Source of the DNA: Gammaproteobacteria bacterium
GTDB taxonomy: Bacteria; Pseudomonadota; Gammaproteobacteria; Pseudomonadales; Halieaceae
Assembly: GCA_030428835.1 (NCBI GenBank)
Contig: JAUIEP010000009.1
Span: 1-64,000, forward strand
Length of the DNA stretch: 64,000 nt
Direction of reading: 5' to 3'
Each line of letters begins with the position of its first letter. Position 1 is the stretch's first letter. A program made the position numbers and the translations under genes. Shown piece after piece: positions 59,276-64,000 of the stretch. The notes below the pieces were generated by a model. It had not been told where the DNA came from. It saw only the letters and a list, made by a program, of their open reading frames with translations, and did no database searches.

Positions 59276-60229
59276 CTAGGGCGCAATATCCTCTGGCGCC
59301 GGCTGGGCTTCCTCCGTGAAGTACTGCGCCTTGAGTTCATCCAGCAGTTCCACGTTGACGTGAAGCCCCCTGGCGGGTGCCTCCTCGCGTACTCGCGTCA
59401 TGACCGTCTTCTGGGCATCGATGCGGGCCTGCTGTTCAACCTGTTTCAGGATTCGCGGCTTGACCTCCTCGAAGGAGAGCTGCCTGGCTTCCTGCCGCTC
59501 GGTCAGGCGTATGATGTGAAAGCCGAAACGGGATTCAGTCAGGGGTGCTATCTCGCCGGGCTCGGTTAGCGCAAATGCTGCATCCTCAAAAGGTTTCACC
59601 ATACGCGCCCGACCGAAGAACCCAAGTTCCCCTCCCACCGACTTGCTGCCGGGGTCGTCGCTGTACTCGGCGACCAGGTCTTCAAAGTTCTCTCCAGCTT
59701 CGAGTTTTGCCAGCACAGACTCCGCAATGGCCTTCGCCTCCTCCGGGCTGCGCTCCTCAACAGAAATAAGTATGTGTGCCGCGCTGACCTGTTCCGGCCG
59801 CATGTACTTTTCCCTGGACGCCTTGTACTCGGCTTCAGCAAGGGCATCGAGGTCCACGTCCTTCAGGATTTTTTCCACCTCGAAATTTAACTGGCGCTCC
59901 ATGAGAAGACGTTCCCTGTGATTGCGGACTTCCCAGTCTATCCGGTCCATATCGATCGCTTCGTTATGCTCCGCGTCCGCTGCCAGGGAGCGAATCAGGT
60001 AGAAATTCTCGAATACCTGGGCAACGGCGCCATTGCGGCCAAGGGCTCGTTCCTTTCGCTCTCCCGTCAGGCCTTGTACTTCCAGTGAAAGGTCGAAGTC
60101 GCGAATCGTTACCGTAAAGTCGTTCGTAGACATCACCACGTCTTCCGGTGCCGCGGTCTCAGCGGCGAGAACAGGCGGGCCAAACATTATGATTGCAGTC
60201 GTTAGTAGGGCTACTAGGTTGCGGGTCAC
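59276..60229 (-). CDS. Exported PpiC/parvulin-type peptidylprolyl isomerase
   Basis: Signal peptide; VSAAHILISVEERSPEEAKAIAESVLAKLEAGENFEDLVAEYSDDPGSKSVGGELGFFGRARMVKPFEDAAFAL. Confidence 0.9.
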   Translation of the reverse strand: MTRNLVALLTTAIIMFGPPVLAAETAAPEDVVMSTNDFTVTIRDFDLSLEVQGLTGERKERALGRNGAVAQVFENFYLIRSLAADAEHNEAIDMDRIDWEVRNHRERLLMERQLNFEVEKILKDVDLDALAEAEYKASREKYMRPEQVSAAHILISVEERSPEEAKAIAESVLAKLEAGENFEDLVAEYSDDPGSKSVGGELGFFGRARMVKPFEDAAFALTEPGEIAPLTESRFGFHIIRLTERQEARQLSFEEVKPRILKQVEQQARIDAQKTVMTRVREEAPARGLHVNVELLDELKAQYFTEEAQPAPEDIAP

Positions 60230-60245
60230 TCAATATCCTCCTTAC

Positions 60246-60276
60246 AAAAAAAAACTCCCCGGAGTCCGGGGAGTTT
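60246..60276 (-). terminator. Rho-independent terminator
   Basis: AAACTCCCCGGA-g-TCCGGGGAGTTT followed by a T run on the minus strand. Confidence 0.88.
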
Positions 60277-60294
60277 GATGGTACACCTACTGGT

Positions 60295-61218
60295 TTAGTT
60301 CCAGGTAGTCATCTCGCGATTGATGCGGCTCGACGACTGGTTTGGATCTACATGCTCGATATGCAGGAAGTAGGTCGTATTCCTCTGCAGCGGGCAGTCG
60401 AAGAAATCACCCGTGGTAGACGCTACCAGCTTGTAGGTACCGGCCTGATTCCTGACGCGGCACTGCCACTGCTGCTGATTCACGGTGGAATTCAGGTCAG
60501 TGGAGATCCAGGCGTTCACGAATGCAGGGGCGACGCCGACCGAGGTCCAGAAACTGAACTTCACTTCCTGGCTGGAATCGCTGGTTGTATCGAAGGTGGA
60601 GACCAGGGTCTTGCCTCTCGGCACCTCGATAGATACCTCGGTGCGCGCACCGGAGTGCCACTCGGCAAAGCTCACGTCATAGCCACACTCGATAGTAGCG
60701 GACGGTACGCAATCGCCGGGCTCTATGACAATCTCACAGCCATTTGAATCAACCGTGGCGTTCGCCTGCGTATTGGGACAGCTGTCGTTGCTATCGATCA
60801 CGCCATCGTCGTCCGAGTCCGGGCAACCGCCGATCGCATTCGGGCCACCGTGGGTATTCGGGCAGTTGTCAGCGGTATCGACTACGCCATCGTTGTCCGT
60901 GTCGGGGCAACCGTTGATCAGGTTGGCGCCGCCTGTGTACGGACAATTGTCATTCTTGTTAAGAACACCATCGCTGTCCTCGTCCCCATTGGGGTCCAGG
61001 CCGGGATCACTGGCCGGCTCAAGCACAATCTCTCCGTCTTGCAGTTCGATCATGACGGTGTTGGTACCAATATCGACCTGAAGGTCGGTAATAACGACGC
61101 CAGTGCCCACCACAGGTACACCGTTTACCTGTAACTGGAAAGCGCTCGCCGCGTTTGCTGAAAAACTGAACAGCCCCAGTAAAGCCATGAAAAAGATGGC
61201 TAATGTCCCCTGTTTCAT
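60295..61218 (-). CDS. Secreted protein with thrombospondin type 3 repeats
   Basis: MKQGTLAIFFMALLGLFSFSANA signal peptide; DEDSDGVLNKNDNCP, DTDNDGVVDTADNCP, DSDDDGVIDSNDSCP repeats. ATG at 61218 preferred. Confidence 0.82.
   Translation of the reverse strand: MKQGTLAIFFMALLGLFSFSANAASAFQLQVNGVPVVGTGVVITDLQVDIGTNTVMIELQDGEIVLEPASDPGLDPNGDEDSDGVLNKNDNCPYTGGANLINGCPDTDNDGVVDTADNCPNTHGGPNAIGGCPDSDDDGVIDSNDSCPNTQANATVDSNGCEIVIEPGDCVPSATIECGYDVSFAEWHSGARTEVSIEVPRGKTLVSTFDTTSDSSQEVKFSFWTSVGVAPAFVNAWISTDLNSTVNQQQWQCRVRNQAGTYKLVASTTGDFFDCPLQRNTTYFLHIEHVDPNQSSSRINREMTTWN
60736..60996 (-). repeat. Three thrombospondin-type-3 (Ca2+-binding) coding repeats
   Basis: Amino acids about 75-161 of the product; D-x-D-x-D-G-V-x-[ND]-x-x-D-x-C-P units. 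Confidence 0.8.
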
Positions 61219-61441
61219 TGCAGTAACCTCTCTAAAAACTGAAAAAACAAACTCAAAGCCCGTCTTCTGCTTGTCTATACCCTGACTGGCCGGACATTTG
61301 TCGCAGCCATACATGAATACAACTTTATTGTATCGATGCGTTTTGGTTATACCAAGACCTTGAAGTGTGAAAATGACGCAAACTGCGACCGCGTTCACGC
61401 TCCTTTGACAAGACGACCTGGAACTGGTTCAAACATTTCAT

Positions 61442-61475
61442 AAAAAAAGGCGCCCTTGTTACAGGGCGCCCTTTT
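61442..61475 (-). terminator. Rho-independent terminator
   Basis: GGCGCCC ... GGGCGCC stem followed by a T run on the minus strand. Confidence 0.85.
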
Positions 61476-61492
61476 GGTTAGAGCATCAACTC

Positions 61493-63100
61493 TTAAGGTG
61501 CAGGTACTGCAGAGCCGTCGTCCTCAACATCAACAGAGGTCTTGTGCTCGGTGCTGGAAGCGTAAGCTGCCAGTACACCTGCTACTACGTCGTTGGCATC
61601 GTCGTTGCGATAGCTGATGATCGCAGAACCGAGAACCGGCAGACCGTTGAAGATCACGAAGCGGTCCGGGTTGCCGATGTCGTCGAGCGAGATACCGTCC
61701 AACTCGTGACCGTTGCCTGACAGAGTCATCTCAGCCCAACCTGCGGTAACGCTGGCAGTCTGGTAACCGTAGAAGATGTCTGCGTTGGCGCGAGTCGCCG
61801 TGTTGTTCACGTCGTAAGCACCGCCCAGCTGTGCGCCGAAGCCCACAATGCTGACTTCAGTACAGATCTGCAGGCCAGGAGTTTCTTCGCCCGGCGGACG
61901 CGGAGAGAAGCCGCCCGGTACACGGGTTACCAACTCTTCACGGTCCCAGAACTGGATGCTGACCGGCTCACAGGCCTTCACGGGAGACAGGTCCCACGCG
62001 TCGGTGTAAGGCTGGTCGGGTGCACCCGGGCCGTTCACGTAGTCACGCTTCGTGGGCTGGGTGAGGATCCAGTCGGTGCGAGCACGCAGACCCACGTCAG
62101 CAACGAAGTCGTTGGAGATGGTGTCATGCATGATCAGTGAGCTAACCGCGTCGATGGAGCTGTCCATCAGGTAATCGGTAGCCGCGCCGTTCGTGAAGAT
62201 CGTGGACAGCGGGATACCATCCTGCAGAGAAGGCTGGGTGTTACCCGGCTGCTCGTGCAGTGCACCAGCGGGCGGGCTGCCAGCAAACTCTTCAATGGCG
62301 ATCGCGTCCAGGCCAGCCGCGGTGCCGTCAGCCACGTTCAGCAGAGTGCTGTAGCCGTAGAGGCCACCGCCCTGCCAGGTGCTGAACAGCTCGGAGCTGC
62401 CTGAAGTGCTGGTCCAGGCACCATCACGACCGTCGGTCGCAACAGTATCCCACGCGCGAATGAGCTTCTCACAGCCGTTGGGGACGCCGGCCGGGTTGTG
62501 CGTTGCAGCGTGGCCCTTGGCGTTGGCGTCGTCCGCGAGGTAGGCGTTGAGGTCAACAAAGTTTGCCGGAGGCAGCTCGCTGCCTTCAAGCTGGCCCATC
62601 TCGATGATTTCAACGTAGCCCTGGAGCGTACGGTCGATGCCGGTGTTGCTCACGGGGTCGTTGCGGTACAGGAAGTCTACGAACGGCTGCGTGCGGGTAA
62701 CGAGGCCGGTGTCAGGATCGGTCACGGTCGTACCGTCGAAACCGTTGTTCGGGCCACCCAGAGCGGGAACCGTACAAGAGTTGTCAACAGTTACGATACC
62801 AGCGCCGTCGCCGATGGGGATAATCGCAGCCGACCAGTGGTCACGCTTGGACAGGTAGAGGTTAAAGTCGAGCACTTCCTGAGAGTTTTCAGCTTCCAGG
62901 AAACGCACCTTGACTGCCTTCACGTCATCGGTGGTGTTAACCACGTGGATGAGCGTCTGGTTTCCGTTAGCGGCGGAATAGTAAGGGTAAATCAGAACCT
63001 CACCAGTGCCCCTTTCATTGATGTACATCTGGCCGAAAGCGCTCGATCCCCCGACAAGCAGAGCTGAGGCCACAGCGAGTGACATGGTTTGTTTTTTCAT
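61493..63100 (-). CDS. Large exported protein of unknown function (candidate surface protein)
   Basis: MKKQTMSLAVASALLVGGSSAFGQ signal peptide; 535 aa, acidic, no enzymatic motif recognised; own terminator and leader. Confidence 0.75.
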   Translation of the reverse strand: MKKQTMSLAVASALLVGGSSAFGQMYINERGTGEVLIYPYYSAANGNQTLIHVVNTTDDVKAVKVRFLEAENSQEVLDFNLYLSKRDHWSAAIIPIGDGAGIVTVDNSCTVPALGGPNNGFDGTTVTDPDTGLVTRTQPFVDFLYRNDPVSNTGIDRTLQGYVEIIEMGQLEGSELPPANFVDLNAYLADDANAKGHAATHNPAGVPNGCEKLIRAWDTVATDGRDGAWTSTSGSSELFSTWQGGGLYGYSTLLNVADGTAAGLDAIAIEEFAGSPPAGALHEQPGNTQPSLQDGIPLSTIFTNGAATDYLMDSSIDAVSSLIMHDTISNDFVADVGLRARTDWILTQPTKRDYVNGPGAPDQPYTDAWDLSPVKACEPVSIQFWDREELVTRVPGGFSPRPPGEETPGLQICTEVSIVGFGAQLGGAYDVNNTATRANADIFYGYQTASVTAGWAEMTLSGNGHELDGISLDDIGNPDRFVIFNGLPVLGSAIISYRNDDANDVVAGVLAAYASSTEHKTSVDVEDDGSAVPAP

Positions 63101-63258
63101 GCGTAACTCCTAAGTGTTAACGGTCTAACAGGTTATTACTTAAAAACGGGCACTGAGGGCAAATCCCCATTGGCCTCCAATAGTCTCTTGCGGACAAGCG
63201 TCAGCAAGCGTTCCTAACACACAATCTGCCCGTTTAAAGTGAGCCGATCGACGCGTAC

Positions 63259-63288
63259 ATTATCACACAGTATTTCCGCGTACAACAA
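63259..63288 (-). promoter_or_regulatory. Sigma70-like extended -10 promoter for the 63100-61493 gene
   Basis: Minus strand TTGTTG-N18-GATAAT with TGT immediately before the -10. Confidence 0.45.
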
Positions 63289-63405
63289 GCAAATCACCTT
63301 GGATATTGTGAAATTTGCCTGCTATTGGTAAGCGGTAGCACTGGCGATCTATATGCTTGATTTTAGTGTTCTTTTGGACCCAGAAACGCTTTAAGCGCGG
63401 CTATC

Positions 63406-63793
63406 CTAGTACAGATACCAGCGACCGTCTACCTCTATCCACACCTCTTTCAGGGGATGCATATTTTCGACCCTTGGCTGGCTCAGTCTGAAGTGCACGA
63501 TGTAGGTCACTTTGCACCTCGACTCCTCGCAGACAACCTGGTCCACGGTCGCCGAAACCCAGTTGCGGATCCCGGCATAATCGTAGGCGTGATCCTTCCA
63601 GTCCTTCGCGACCCGCCGCGCGGGTGCCACGTACTCGAATGACCCCTTGAAGTCTCCCTTCATCAGGAGATCGAGCCGTTCCTGGGCACGCCTGGTCACG
63701 ATCTCCTCGGGCGTCCTGCCCCAGTCCAGGCTTGCACAACCAGCAAGAATGTATACACAAAGTAGGGCCAGAAGGGTCCTGATGGCGCTCATT
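63406..63793 (-). CDS. Small lipoprotein of unknown function
   Basis: MSAIRTLLALLCVYILAGCASLDWGRTPEEIVTRRAQERLDLLMKGDFKGSFEYV; lipobox LAGC. Confidence 0.78.
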
Positions 63794-63877
63794 TCGGGTG
63801 TTCTCCTCAACCGATCAAGGTGTTATGGGCCCGACAATGAGGGGTTCGCGGAACCCCGCCAGGCCCGTTGTCAGCGG

Positions 63878-64000
63878 CTATTTCGACAGGAACTGCAGGG
63901 ATTCGGGGTCGATCAGGTCGAATCCCCGCATCTTGCTGCGCATTTCGCGGCTGACCTCGCGCAGCTCCGACTCGCTGTAGATCACCCGGGGCGTGATCAC
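63878..64000 (-). CDS. gspD: C-terminal end of a GspD-like secretin (truncated by window edge)
   Basis: Reverse complement reads VITPRVIYSESELREVSREMRSKMRGFDLIDPESLQFLSK*; ITPRVI plus a basic helix is typical of secretin C-termini. Not in the ORF track. Confidence 0.65.
   Translation of the reverse strand: MITPRVIYSESELREVSREMRSKMRGFDLIDPESLQFLSK

Noticed and set aside
60736-60996. Internal periodicity considered as a DNA tandem repeat or CRISPR
   Set aside because: Periodicity is explained by in-frame thrombospondin type 3 protein repeats.
31438-63793. Accessory block considered as an integrative mobile island
   Set aside because: No integrase, transposase, tRNA-derived flanking repeat or att-like direct repeats seen at the boundaries; acquisition remains possible but is not supported.

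Overview
High-GC gammaproteobacterial chromosomal window, plausibly of a marine Halieaceae/Cellvibrionales-type lineage (inferred from gene content and order; not verified). Positions 1-31 kb are mostly conserved core genes: partial ilvI, clpB, pgeF, rluD, bamD, nadE, pilSR, a minor-pilin operon, ispH, fkpB, lspA, ileS, ribF, murJ, nudF, pyrB, sbcB, class I fumarase, a PuuD-like membrane protein, groESL, fxsA and an ATL protein. Positions 31.4-64 kb form an accessory-looking block. It holds nine glycosyltransferase-type proteins in several paralogous sets, four phytanoyl-CoA-dioxygenase-like (PhyH) proteins, two sulfotransferases, three SAM-methyltransferase-like proteins and a radical SAM/SPASM protein. 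It also holds an AmpG-like permease, type II secretion genes (gspE-F-G-H plus the 3' end of a gspD-like secretin at the right edge), a parvulin, a thrombospondin-type-3-repeat secreted protein and a large exported protein behind a structured 5' leader. The most interesting points are: (i) a perfect FNR/Anr-type box about 42 bp upstream of a predicted start site for tandem O2-dependent dioxygenases, next to a pair of 27-bp direct repeats; (ii) a perfect CIRCE element on a sigma70-like groES promoter, with a sigma32-like promoter just downstream; (iii) a glycan/modification module embedded between T2SS genes, a candidate for an undescribed surface glycoprotein or glycan export system. All calls are from reading the sequence; no database search was run.
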